Of a stretch of DNA of 64,000 nt, positions 49,461-58,364 are shown one piece after another. Source of the DNA: Hydrogenophilaceae bacterium (GTDB lineage: Bacteria; Pseudomonadota; Gammaproteobacteria; Burkholderiales; Thiobacillaceae). Each line of letters begins with the position of its first letter. Position 1 is the stretch's first letter. The stretch spans positions 1-64,000 of the forward strand of contig JANJWO010000067.1 of NCBI GenBank assembly GCA_024709485.1. Direction: 5' to 3'. A program made the position numbers and the translations under genes. The notes beneath the pieces were generated by a model. The model made no database searches. It saw only the letters and a program-made list of their open reading frames with translations, and was not told where the DNA came from.

Positions 49461-52400
49461 TCAGCTGACCACTATCGCAAGGGCAAGGAACGCCACTACA
49501 AGCTCGATCCTGTTCCTGATTTTCCATTCAGCGGACTCAGACAAGAACACAGCGCACCGGGTCTTGGCCCTGGAGCCGTATTCATCCATCACGGGAGAAT
49601 CTACCCGAATCTCATTTCCTTCTTTGCTCTTGGCCAGCTCTGCTTCAAACCCATATTTTTTGGCACGCGCCATAAGAGACTCATTGGCTTCATGTCCATA
49701 GCGGGTGGTATCCAGTGCGCGAGCAGTGACATATCTGTTGTCATCAATCCCCCAGAAGTCCAGGGTTTTTCTGACCAGGTCAAACTGATCGTCTCGCGCC
49801 ATCAACAACTCGCCTGAACGACCTACCATGCCGGCTAGCAAATTTGCCTTGACGCTGTGCGCGGGAAGTTGCTGATATTTCTCCATAGCTTCAAGCGCCG
49901 CCTTGTTCAATCTTGTCCAGCCGTCCTCCCGTATTCTTCGAAGATATTCGAGTTGATCTGTTTCGGCCGCTTTGGGGGTTTCCTCTTTCTTTCCGCGCGA
50001 CCCCAGATGAATTCGTTTGCCTGCGGCCTCAATCACCCCGACCGCCCGATCCGCCCAGTCCTTGTCCAAATTCAGGGCCTCAACAATTTGATCCACTTCC
50101 TTCCCGCGGGCGAGCAACCTCATCAGGCTGAGTACCGTCGCTGGTCTCGGTTTTTCTGTCTGATAGGCTGGTGAGAGCACTTCTGTTTCGGATGGGACGT
50201 CCAGCACAGGGAACACATCCAAGTCGATCACTATGCTGTCCGCGCGCGCATAAAGGCGCGTCTCTGGTCTGACGGGCTGAAAAAACTGCTCGGCAATATC
50301 CGGCAGGCAATGCAGGTAGCTGCGCAGCCCCGTCTTCAGATTCGTGTGCCCGAGAAACCGAGCCACCGCCCACCCCGCGCGCCGTGTCGGCCCCATCCCG
50401 CCGAGCAAGGTCTGGGCGATCTCCGCACCATCCTTGCCCCCGTCAAGTCTGGACCATCCCGGCAAGGCCGTGCCGGTGAGCGAGAGCAGTATCCGGTTGG
50501 CCGCAGCGTGGCGCGCGCGGTGAAGATTCGAGCCTGGATTGCCGGTCGCTTGCTTGAGAACCGAAATCGCAAGCCTTTTCACCCTAGGCCAATCGGGTTC
50601 ACTGCCGTCGTCCCTGCAGAAAATCCGACCATTCTGCGCATCACCGTAAATCCCTTCAGCGCGCATGAGTCGCTCCTCGATCAATACCTTCTCCTGGCCC
50701 TCTAACCTGAAAACCAATGGCACGATGCGGCGCGAACCAGGCGTCTTCAGCTTGCGAATGGGGTTGGTACGAACGATCAACACCATGTGATCGCCATTCA
50801 CAACCCAGTCCGCGCGGGTCAGGCCCTTTGCCTCGTTTCCGCGCAGGCCGAACCGATAACACACGAGCAGCAGCAGGGCCGCATCGCGCGCCTCAAGGCA
50901 TTCTTCGGTTTTACAAGCAAGCAGCCTCCGCAGGGCCGACTGATAATCTTCCTCGAGCAGCACACCCGCATCCACCGTGACCCTCGAACTGCCAAACTCG
51001 AGCTGAGACCAGTCCGGATCCTCCATGCCATAGACGCGTCGCCCCCAGCGGTGGAACGCCACCAGCCTGTCTGCCATGTATCGCTTGTCCTTCACGTCGG
51101 CCGACTCGAGCAACTGCTGATAGGCTTCTGTAACGTCCTCCTCGTCCAGGTCGGCCAGTTCGATGTCATACATCAAGGATTCGAAGCCCCCGGCCAACGC
51201 CGACAAGTAGCGCAGAATGCTCCCGGTGGCCAGACGTTCTTTACCTTTCCTTCGATCGAGCAAGTGAGCTACCCACAGCGCCAGGGCCTGGGTTGCCGAA
51301 CTGATTTCCCGTTCGTAATGCCTGACGACCTTGCGGATGCTGGCCTGTTGCTGCTTCCTCTCGGGCGACCCATTTACTTCTAACCCATGCTCGCTTTCGG
51401 TAAGTTCCAGCCCTGCGACAATCCGGCGGACTGCACCAAACACCTTGCGCGCGCCCTGCTGCAAGACTTCCTTTTCGCGCACACCGCTTGGCAGGATCAG
51501 TCTGCCGACCATGCGCACATCCATGGCTTCGTCTTCGGATTGTGGGACTTCGATAAGCCTGCGCTCTCCCCAGCGCAGCAGTACCCAGTCGAACCATTCC
51601 AGTGCGTAGCTTTCCACGCGTCCGCTCAGATAGCCCGCCAGCACCCCGGGCAATTCCAACTGGTTGACCTGGTCCACTGCGAATGCCAGCGCCTCCAGCA
51701 GCATGTCATAAGACGCCTTCTCGCTCAGCCATCCGCCTCCGGCGAGCAGTTCTGCGACTGGTGCCAGCTCCATCGGCACCTGCCCCAACGCACGCGGCCG
51801 CTTGCTTCGCCCTGACAGGCTGCGCTCGATCAACCAGACCGCATCGGCCGATATGCGATAGCGGCGGACCGGCACGCCGGGATCACGACACTCGAAGAAA
51901 TTCTCCTCGTCTTCAGAGTGAGCGTAAGTTGGGCTGTACTCCAGAAAATGCTCCCCGCCCTTCTTGGCAAGCCGAACCCCCTTGCCCCGTGAAACCGCGC
52001 GCAGAACTTCCTGATCCGACACCCGACTCTCAACCAGTAGCAGCAATGTAGCCATGGCCGCGCAATTGGTATGCCCAGGCCTGCCTTCGCGCATCTGCCC
52101 AACAATTGGCGCCAGCGCCCGACTGACCGTGTCGAGCATCGCCCTGGCTCCAGGGGCTGCCTCGGTGAAGGCGGTCGTCCCGGCATCGGCGAAGACAAAC
52201 GTCCTTTTTAACCGTACACGTTTCCCCGTCCGCCTCCAGACGCGCTTCGCGCGCTTGAACAGACAGGCCCACCTCAACCTCGCAAAGGGGTGTGGCATCC
52301 CCTTCGGGGTCGTGACCAGTTGCGTTGCCAGCCTGCTCAGTTCTTCCTCCGACAGCGCGTCCATCGTCCTGCCGGCAAGCGTCTCCTCAATCAGCCGGAC

Positions 52401-54947
52401 GGCGTCCCGGCGTGCCTGCCTGTGTCGCTTCGCCCGCTCGAGCGCCCTGGCTTCTTGGCCGTAAGGGCGTAACGCAAAGCCGGGATCCGACCCAATGGCT
52501 GGAAGGGCCTCTAGGGGCTTGTCCCAGCCAGGCAGCACCCTGAACCCGGTCTGCTCGAAAAGCGCGTCCAATGCAGGCGTGACCGCCTGCATGTCCTTCT
52601 GCCAAACACGCCAGGACAGATCGCCGTGGGTTGCGCTGCCCGCCTCTGAATGTCCGAGCAGACTGTCGATGACCTCCGGGTCCGCGCCAATTTCCCTGAG
52701 CCCCTTGGCAAGCCGGTGCCGAAAGAAATTCAGGGGCAGTGGCCAGTCAAAAAGCCCGAGTTCGCGAATCGACTGCTCGCTCACTGACGCCCACTGAATG
52801 CCGTCTTTTGTCTGTTCCAGAAAGAAGAAAAACGGGAGCCTTCCTTTCTTCTTTGCGTAAGCCAATTCCTCGATGGCCTCGGCCAGCCCAGGCGCGGCGT
52901 GGCGCAGCATCGAAGCGACATGCCTGAGATGGCGGGGGTAATCATCCTTTACCCACTCGATCAAGCTGCGGTGGACGGGAACTGGCCGACCTTCATGCTC
53001 GTCATCGACTACTTTGTCGTTGACGAACGCGAATCCATCCTCCAAGTCGAAGTGGCGCGCCTGCTCGAAACTGTCATTCACGGGCCGCACGCCCGTGTAG
53101 GCAAGCAGGCCGACCACGTGGTAGGCGACATAGAAGTTGCAGAACCGCAGAAAATCGTCGCCCTTTCCGGCCGCGTCTACCCTGACTGCTGCGATGCTGA
53201 AGGCTTCACGAAGCTTGTCATCCCGGATCTGAATGAGGCTGCCCATGCCATTCACATCGTCGCCTGCCGCCTCCGATTCGTTCTGGGTCGGGTTTAGCAG
53301 TCTACTGAGGGTGGCAATTGGCCAGGACGCATAAGACATCGCACCCGTCCTGCCGGTTTGAGGCGAGCTGGCAACCACTCGCGCGAGGATGCCATCCTTG
53401 GATTCCCTGAACACCCTCATGGGCAGTGAGCGCGCAAACATCGAGGTGTTCAGCCGTGGAGACACTTCCTTGAGCATGTCTGCATATACGGCCCTTGGCT
53501 TGTCACCCACCACAGCGTCATATAAGTGCCCAAGTGTAGGGATGATGGCAAACGATGCAGCAACATCATAAAGCACACGCCCCACCTGGTCAGGGAGTCT
53601 AACCGTTTGCTCAGCCGCAAACGGCAGGATCCACTCTGATTCCCATTCTTTCGACAACGAGTTCTGCTGTGGCCGCGGTGACAATCTGACAAGCTGCGTG
53701 AAATCTTCACTCAGGTGCCATTCACTGTCTGCCCTTCCCCCAACCCTAAACTCCAATGCACGCTCGATCGACCTGCCTGTCGACTTGGCCACCCAAAGAA
53801 TGGCCGCGCACAAACGGGTTTTCGCGTCCTGGGCGGCGAGCGACTTCTCGACCCAGGCCCGCACATCCTGTTCCTCCTGGCCAGCACATTGCTTCCAGGA
53901 CCATGGCAGGAATTGGTTTTCTTCTGCACTGCTTAAAAAGACGGTTTTGCCGGAAAGGGCCTGCCTTGCAAACGTTTCCTTGGGATCAACTTCAGCGCAG
54001 ATCACGGTTTCATCTGGCTCGACCCCGGTGATCTCCACGTACCTGGCCGAGTTGTCCTCGAGGTCGGCTTCCTCGAACAATTCATCATCTAGTTCGAATG
54101 GCCGTGCCAGAATGTTCGGCATACCGCCCGTATAGAGCCGCGGTGGCAGTTGAGAGGTAACCCGAAGCTCCGCCACCTCCCGCTTGACCAGCCTTTCCAA
54201 TGCCTTGAGCGCCGCAACTTCGCTGGCAGAAAGTTGGTATTCACTCTTCTTGTTCGACAATAAGCGGCTGGCTCTATGCATCAAGCCGTAGTCCATCCCC
54301 TGAAATCCCAGCGCATCGACACGCAACCTCCTGAACAGCGCCAGCCAGCTGGCGCCCGAGTCATGTGCAAGGCGCAAATCTGTGCAGAGGATTCTCAGGT
54401 TTTCATCCAGCAAGATGCTGTTGGAAGCCCGCTCGTATGCATGAACGAGAAGCCAAAGGCGAAGCTTTTCAAACCAGGATTTTTCTTCCGCGTTTGTGAG
54501 GACTGGCAACCGGGCAGCAAGCAGACCTATTAAATAGAGTTGCTCCGACTGCCCACGGATAATGTCGATCCCTTTTATCCCGTGACTGAGCGGGGGGATG
54601 ATCTTGCAAACTTCGGGATTTCGCCTGACTGCCTCGGACAACTTCAACAACTGCTCAGCCGCCAAGCTTTCAAGCGCCCAATCTTTCAGGGACTCTTTGC
54701 ATAGGTCCGACTTCAGCAAACTGATCGTGCTTCCGGTGGCAGCCGGCCTATCCAGCAAAAAAGCCACGTCGGCCAGCAATAGAAATTCAGATTCGACCCC
54801 GTTCCTTCGCGACCAATCCCGTGTAACAATTAGCTCGTTCGGGAGGGCAGTAGTCACCCAGTCCTGGGATGAGGATATAGCCCCCTGACCAAAATTCTTG
54901 GGGTCTACTTGATTTAAATCCGTCTCTGGTGAGATGGGTTCTGACAC
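49461..54947 (-). CDS. Giant protein with two tyrosine-recombinase-like domains
   Basis: 1828-residue soluble protein from one uninterrupted frame with a GTG start at 54947 and no clear Shine-Dalgarno. Residues ~600-780 resemble a tyrosine recombinase catalytic domain but are degenerate: Arg621 (YTGVRP), Asn740 at the first His position, Arg743-His744 and His766 (LLGH) are present, with no Tyr at the expected place. Residues ~1340-1550 carry a full set: Arg1369 (FGLRGNEAKGL), Lys1399/1401, His1476-Arg1479-His1480 (HRARH), His1534 (FLGH) and Tyr1544. A basic helical linker lies between, and the C-terminus ends in a hydrophobic ELVVAFLALAIVVS. Probably a site-specific recombinase; its target is unknown. 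Confidence 0.75.
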   Translation of the reverse strand: MSEPISPETDLNQVDPKNFGQGAISSSQDWVTTALPNELIVTRDWSRRNGVESEFLLLADVAFLLDRPAATGSTISLLKSDLCKESLKDWALESLAAEQLLKLSEAVRRNPEVCKIIPPLSHGIKGIDIIRGQSEQLYLIGLLAARLPVLTNAEEKSWFEKLRLWLLVHAYERASNSILLDENLRILCTDLRLAHDSGASWLALFRRLRVDALGFQGMDYGLMHRASRLLSNKKSEYQLSASEVAALKALERLVKREVAELRVTSQLPPRLYTGGMPNILARPFELDDELFEEADLEDNSARYVEITGVEPDETVICAEVDPKETFARQALSGKTVFLSSAEENQFLPWSWKQCAGQEEQDVRAWVEKSLAAQDAKTRLCAAILWVAKSTGRSIERALEFRVGGRADSEWHLSEDFTQLVRLSPRPQQNSLSKEWESEWILPFAAEQTVRLPDQVGRVLYDVAASFAIIPTLGHLYDAVVGDKPRAVYADMLKEVSPRLNTSMFARSLPMRVFRESKDGILARVVASSPQTGRTGAMSYASWPIATLSRLLNPTQNESEAAGDDVNGMGSLIQIRDDKLREAFSIAAVRVDAAGKGDDFLRFCNFYVAYHVVGLLAYTGVRPVNDSFEQARHFDLEDGFAFVNDKVVDDEHEGRPVPVHRSLIEWVKDDYPRHLRHVASMLRHAAPGLAEAIEELAYAKKKGRLPFFFFLEQTKDGIQWASVSEQSIRELGLFDWPLPLNFFRHRLAKGLREIGADPEVIDSLLGHSEAGSATHGDLSWRVWQKDMQAVTPALDALFEQTGFRVLPGWDKPLEALPAIGSDPGFALRPYGQEARALERAKRHRQARRDAVRLIEETLAGRTMDALSEEELSRLATQLVTTPKGMPHPFARLRWACLFKRAKRVWRRTGKRVRLKRTFVFADAGTTAFTEAAPGARAMLDTVSRALAPIVGQMREGRPGHTNCAAMATLLLLVESRVSDQEVLRAVSRGKGVRLAKKGGEHFLEYSPTYAHSEDEENFFECRDPGVPVRRYRISADAVWLIERSLSGRSKRPRALGQVPMELAPVAELLAGGGWLSEKASYDMLLEALAFAVDQVNQLELPGVLAGYLSGRVESYALEWFDWVLLRWGERRLIEVPQSEDEAMDVRMVGRLILPSGVREKEVLQQGARKVFGAVRRIVAGLELTESEHGLEVNGSPERKQQQASIRKVVRHYEREISSATQALALWVAHLLDRRKGKERLATGSILRYLSALAGGFESLMYDIELADLDEEDVTEAYQQLLESADVKDKRYMADRLVAFHRWGRRVYGMEDPDWSQLEFGSSRVTVDAGVLLEEDYQSALRRLLACKTEECLEARDAALLLLVCYRFGLRGNEAKGLTRADWVVNGDHMVLIVRTNPIRKLKTPGSRRIVPLVFRLEGQEKVLIEERLMRAEGIYGDAQNGRIFCRDDGSEPDWPRVKRLAISVLKQATGNPGSNLHRARHAAANRILLSLTGTALPGWSRLDGGKDGAEIAQTLLGGMGPTRRAGWAVARFLGHTNLKTGLRSYLHCLPDIAEQFFQPVRPETRLYARADSIVIDLDVFPVLDVPSETEVLSPAYQTEKPRPATVLSLMRLLARGKEVDQIVEALNLDKDWADRAVGVIEAAGKRIHLGSRGKKEETPKAAETDQLEYLRRIREDGWTRLNKAALEAMEKYQQLPAHSVKANLLAGMVGRSGELLMARDDQFDLVRKTLDFWGIDDNRYVTARALDTTRYGHEANESLMARAKKYGFEAELAKSKEGNEIRVDSPVMDEYGSRAKTRCAVFLSESAEWKIRNRIELVVAFLALAIVVS

Positions 54948-55250
54948 TGGCGATTGATATAAATCATAGATTTACATCAATTAGAGCACAGAAAAGAATA
55001 TTCCGTACACATTTGTCATTTATAATCGACTGGGCTCCGAAGGCATCGCGCCGGGCGCGCCATAAAAAATCAAGGGCTTAGCATCGCAAGCCGGGCCCAG
55101 TCCTGAGCCATGCAATCCAGGCGGCAAAGGCGGAGCCACGCCTGCAGGCGGCCATTGCCATGCAAGCCCCGAGGGGGCGAGCCCCAGGCTGGTTTCACCT
55201 TGCGTTCCCCGCGTCTTTCCACCCGGCAGCGCGCTTCGTTCGACGAGTTG
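54948..55250. other. Divergent intergenic region
   Basis: 303 bp between the giant gene and the P450-like gene. The left third is AT-rich and contains an inverted repeat (listed) and a consensus TATAAT at 55021-55026 reading rightward. The rest is GC-rich with an Arg-rich open frame from 55110 that continues into the P450 frame and might be coding, but looks unlike a P450 N-terminus. Confidence 0.5.
54954..54980. promoter_or_regulatory. Inverted repeat at the start of the giant gene
   Basis: TTGATATAAATC (54954-54965), ATA, GATTTACATCAA (54969-54980): 11 of 12 positions pair. It ends 6 bases upstream of the GTG at 54947. It could be an operator or a translation-controlling hairpin. Confidence 0.55.
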
Positions 55251-56357
55251 ATGATGCAAACCCTCAACATTTACCAGCATCTGATGCGCCTCGTCCGCAA
55301 CAGGGGGCACGACGCCTCGCTGGGTCCGGAAAACCCGCGGGAACTCAACCGCTCTTTTCTCGAAGAGACCCCGCACGTCCATGTGATCTGCACCCACGAG
55401 GGCTGCCGCTCGATCTTGCAGGATGCGTCTTTCGCGCAACCGAAAATAGCCGAGGCCGTTGCGGAAATCGGCCGGCATTTGGGCGTGGAGGTCCGCGCCA
55501 TCGGGGAATTTCTGCGCTACAACCCGATACAGCTCGACGGCGAGCGCCACCGTGCGCGCCGCGGGCTGTTCCTGAATGAATACAATGGCAAGCGCAAGGA
55601 TCTGGCAAATACCTTCAAGGCAATGGCGCAAGCGCACTTCGCGCGCTTGCGCGCGCCGGCCGCGCCGGATGCCGCGACCGCATTGACCGAGCCCTACGTC
55701 GACCATGCCCTGCGGGCGGTTCTGGAAAGCCACGGCGCAAGCGCGGCGGCGCAGTACGATTCCGCGCGCGGCGACGGCTACGCCGTCTTCGAGTATGTCC
55801 ACCCGCCGGCGCGGCTTGCGGAAAAATCCCGCCAGGCCGAGGATTTTCTTGCCGGCCTGGCGCATGCGGGCGACGCGTCCGCCGCTGTGCGCGAGCAGGG
55901 GCTTTTCATGCTCAGCTACGTGCTGCAAGGCCGCGACCCGCTGGCCGGCGGACTGGCGGCGTACGTGCACGGCCTGCTCGATCTCGATGAGGCCGAGCGC
56001 ATCGCGCGCATCGACACGACGACCGCCAAGACCCTGTTCTGGCGCAGCGCCCCGGTGAACTACATCGGGCGCGTCGCCACCCGGGCCAGGATGGTCGACG
56101 GCATTGAAATCGCCCCCGGCGACCACGTCCTGCTGATGCTTCCCTGGGCGAGCCACGACGGCGCCTGCACCGCGAAAGACAGCCTTGCCTTCGGCGGCGG
56201 CTCGCACATCTGCGCCGGGCAGGCGCTCGCGCTGACCATCGCCGAGGCATGGCTGGAGGGCTTAAGGAAACATCACCGGCATCTCGACTGGAGCGGCCTC
56301 AAACCCGGCTGCGCCAGGCCGCTTGTCTTTCGTCAATACAGGAACCCGTCATCGTGA
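55251..56357 (+). CDS. Cytochrome P450-like protein lacking the ExxR glutamate
   Basis: 368-residue P450-fold protein. The C-helix segment DGERHRARRGLF and the heme loop FGGGSHICAGQALALTIAEA with Cys321 are canonical. At the K-helix the sequence is LFWRSAPVNYIGR: the Arg is kept but the Glu of ExxR is replaced by Leu. The I-helix reads LSYVLQGRDPLAGGL, without the usual acid-Thr pair. Heme binding is likely; mono-oxygenase chemistry is uncertain. The start is unclear: ATG 55251 is used, 55110 is possible. Its stop overlaps the carrier-protein start (GTGA), so it probably acts on a carrier-bound substrate. Confidence 0.82.
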   Translation: MMQTLNIYQHLMRLVRNRGHDASLGPENPRELNRSFLEETPHVHVICTHEGCRSILQDASFAQPKIAEAVAEIGRHLGVEVRAIGEFLRYNPIQLDGERHRARRGLFLNEYNGKRKDLANTFKAMAQAHFARLRAPAAPDAATALTEPYVDHALRAVLESHGASAAAQYDSARGDGYAVFEYVHPPARLAEKSRQAEDFLAGLAHAGDASAAVREQGLFMLSYVLQGRDPLAGGLAAYVHGLLDLDEAERIARIDTTTAKTLFWRSAPVNYIGRVATRARMVDGIEIAPGDHVLLMLPWASHDGACTAKDSLAFGGGSHICAGQALALTIAEAWLEGLRKHHRHLDWSGLKPGCARPLVFRQYRNPSS

Positions 56358-56584
56358 TCGACGCCAGCAACATGGAGCACTTTCTAGTCGAATATTTCGG
56401 CAGAAAAATCGAGCAGAACGGACTCGGCACCCGACTCTCCGATTTGGGCCTGGACTCGCTCAGCCTTGTCGAATTCGTCATGGATTTCGAGGAAAGATTC
56501 GCCATCGAGCTGAATGTGGACAGGCTGGAACCGGACATGGCGCTGTCCGAGCTCGCCGCCCTGCTCAGCCAGGACTCGGTCTAG
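56354..56584 (+). CDS. Stand-alone acyl carrier protein
   Basis: 76-residue carrier protein with the phosphopantetheine site LGLDSLSLVEFV (Ser35) and the acidic helix that follows (DFEERFAIEL). The start is a GTG that overlaps the P450 stop by four bases; a downstream ATG at 56372 is less likely. It is not next to fatty-acid synthesis genes, so it probably carries a specialised acyl or aminoacyl group. It converges on the next gene, sharing a CTAG for both stop codons. Confidence 0.9.
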   Translation: MIDASNMEHFLVEYFGRKIEQNGLGTRLSDLGLDSLSLVEFVMDFEERFAIELNVDRLEPDMALSELAALLSQDSV

Positions 56585-57360
56585 CGCCGGCGTTCCGGGG
56601 CGGCGCTGGCCGGCGACTTTACCGTCAGCTTCCTGCGCGACTCGCCGTGGCTGTTGTACAGGTCGATGAAGCTGCCGGCGCACGCCTCGGCATCGATCCC
56701 GTTGAACGGCCCCCAGCAGAGCAGTTCGGCCTTGCCGCTGTCCAATATATTCGCTTTCACGAAAAACACGTCGAGCCCGTTCCGGTTGGCGAACTCGATC
56801 ATGGCCGGGCTGACATGGGAATACGGCGCCTGCTTTTTCTCCTTGTAATCGATCGCGCAGCAGAGCGCGTCGCCTTGCTTGATCGCCTTCAGCGCCTGGA
56901 CAAGACTGCGCAGGTCCGCGCCGACCGCATGCGCGCACGCGGCGCCGGGAAATTTCGCCTCGAGCGCGCTCAGATAGCTTTCCGGATCATCCACGATTCT
57001 GGTGAAGTGCCTGCCGCGGTCCACGAGGATTTTGGAGATGAAGCTGAAGCCGTCGTGAAAGTGAAGCAGCACGAATGGCTCCGGGCGGGCCATCCTGTCC
57101 TGCAAAACCGCCGGCACCGGCAGTTCCAGCGAACGGTAAAAAGAGGGGAGTTTCCTGGAAATCAGGCTGTACAAATGCTCATTAAAGCTCGGCTGCCGGC
57201 CTTTTCCCGGAATCCGGCCAACCAGCCTCCTGAATGCCGGGTTCGGATGCAGCCTGCCCCAGACCCTTTCGAACAGCGCTTGCGCCGAAATTCGAGGCCT
57301 GGCCAGGACGGCCGCTCCCATCCACAGCCAAACGATCAAATTCGCGAGTTTCCTGGGCAT
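56581..57360 (-). CDS. LpxL/lysophospholipid acyltransferase-like protein, tentative
   Basis: 259-residue protein, convergent with the carrier gene. A hydrophobic N-terminal segment (LANLIVWLWMGAAVLA) suggests membrane association. The core FVLLHFHDGFSFISKILVDRG and the later LVQALKAIKQGDALCCAID recall the layout of LABLAT (LpxL) acyltransferases, with a possible HxxxxD-like site, but the match is weak. In context it could transfer the acyl group held on the carrier protein. If not, its function is unknown. Confidence 0.55.
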   Translation of the reverse strand: MPRKLANLIVWLWMGAAVLARPRISAQALFERVWGRLHPNPAFRRLVGRIPGKGRQPSFNEHLYSLISRKLPSFYRSLELPVPAVLQDRMARPEPFVLLHFHDGFSFISKILVDRGRHFTRIVDDPESYLSALEAKFPGAACAHAVGADLRSLVQALKAIKQGDALCCAIDYKEKKQAPYSHVSPAMIEFANRNGLDVFFVKANILDSGKAELLCWGPFNGIDAEACAGSFIDLYNSHGESRRKLTVKSPASAAPERRR

Positions 57361-57443
57361 CCTGTCATTTCAAGGGAATAGTGCGCCTTCGCCTGCCTGC
57401 CGGCTTCACCCTTCCGGCGCGCACAGCTTTGCTACAAAATGGC

Positions 57444-58364
57444 ATGCGGGAGCAGCGCCTTTCCCGGCTGCCGACGGGTTGGCGCAAAGCTTTCGCCCCC
57501 CTTAATTTCCGAAGCAAACCAAGAGTGAGCCGGCACGTCCATATCATTACCCTGTCAGAACGGCAGCTTCCCCGCAACTATGTGCTCAGCCTGCTGGCGG
57601 AAAGCTGGCGGGCGCAGGGCATCAGCGTCACCGTCGGGCCGATCGGGCGCCTGGAAGCGGATGTCGGCATCCTGCATGTCGATGCCACCACGGTGCCGGC
57701 CGGCTGCCTGCCCGCCAACCCGCTGGGACGCCCCATACTCAACGCCGGGGCGCTCGACATCTCCAAGCGGCGAATCAGCGGCAACCTGCTCGCACGCAAC
57801 TCCGATCACGCGGGCCCGGTCATCGTCAAGACCAATGCCAATTGCTTCGGTACGCGCGAATCCAAGCAGCTTTCCCGTTTCAGCCCGAAACGTTTGCGCA
57901 AGAGGCTGGCCAAAATCCTGCCCTGGCAATGGGTCCGGGAACTGCCGCGCGGCACCTACCCGATTCTCGACAGCCTGCCGGAAGTGCCGGACTGGGTGTG
58001 GCAACGCGAAGATCTGGTCGTCGAGCGCTTTCTGCCGGAAATCGAAAATGGCGAATTCGTTCTGCGCTCGTGGCTGTTTCTCGGCGACCAGGATTATGTC
58101 GTCAAGGTGTACTGCCCGGAACCCATTGTCAAGGCGGGCAGGGCCAGCCATCACGAACCGCTGGACAGCGTTCCGCAATCCCTGCGCGCAAGGCGGGCGC
58201 AGCTGGGCATGGATTACGGCAAGTTCGATTATGTGATGATCGGCGGCGAAGCGGTCCTGCTCGATGCCAACACCACCCCCGCATCGAGCGCCGACGGCTC
58301 GCCCAGTTCGCGATTAATGCATGTCGCCGCAGGCATCCTGCCTTACGCGGATGCGTCGAAATGA
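57444..58364 (+). CDS. ATP-grasp-family protein 1
   Basis: 306-residue protein with an ATP-grasp-like fold. GPVIVKTNANCFG supplies the lysine strand, DLVVERFLPEIENGEFVLRS the hinge, and VLLDANTTPASS the metal-binding Asn loop. ATP-grasp enzymes make amide or peptide bonds or related carboxyl activations. The N-terminus is uncertain: ATG 57444 is used and a GTG at 57525 is a good alternative. Its stop overlaps the start of the next ATP-grasp gene (ATGA). Confidence 0.78.
   Translation: MREQRLSRLPTGWRKAFAPLNFRSKPRVSRHVHIITLSERQLPRNYVLSLLAESWRAQGISVTVGPIGRLEADVGILHVDATTVPAGCLPANPLGRPILNAGALDISKRRISGNLLARNSDHAGPVIVKTNANCFGTRESKQLSRFSPKRLRKRLAKILPWQWVRELPRGTYPILDSLPEVPDWVWQREDLVVERFLPEIENGEFVLRSWLFLGDQDYVVKVYCPEPIVKAGRASHHEPLDSVPQSLRARRAQLGMDYGKFDYVMIGGEAVLLDANTTPASSADGSPSSRLMHVAAGILPYADASK

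Noticed and set aside
54948..55110. att site for the giant recombinase
   Set aside because: Only one copy of the inverted repeat was noticed and no matching direct repeat was found at the other side.
55020..56207. 395-codon minus-strand frame opposite the P450-like gene
   Set aside because: The plus strand has the heme loop and a coupled carrier protein; the minus frame shows no domain.
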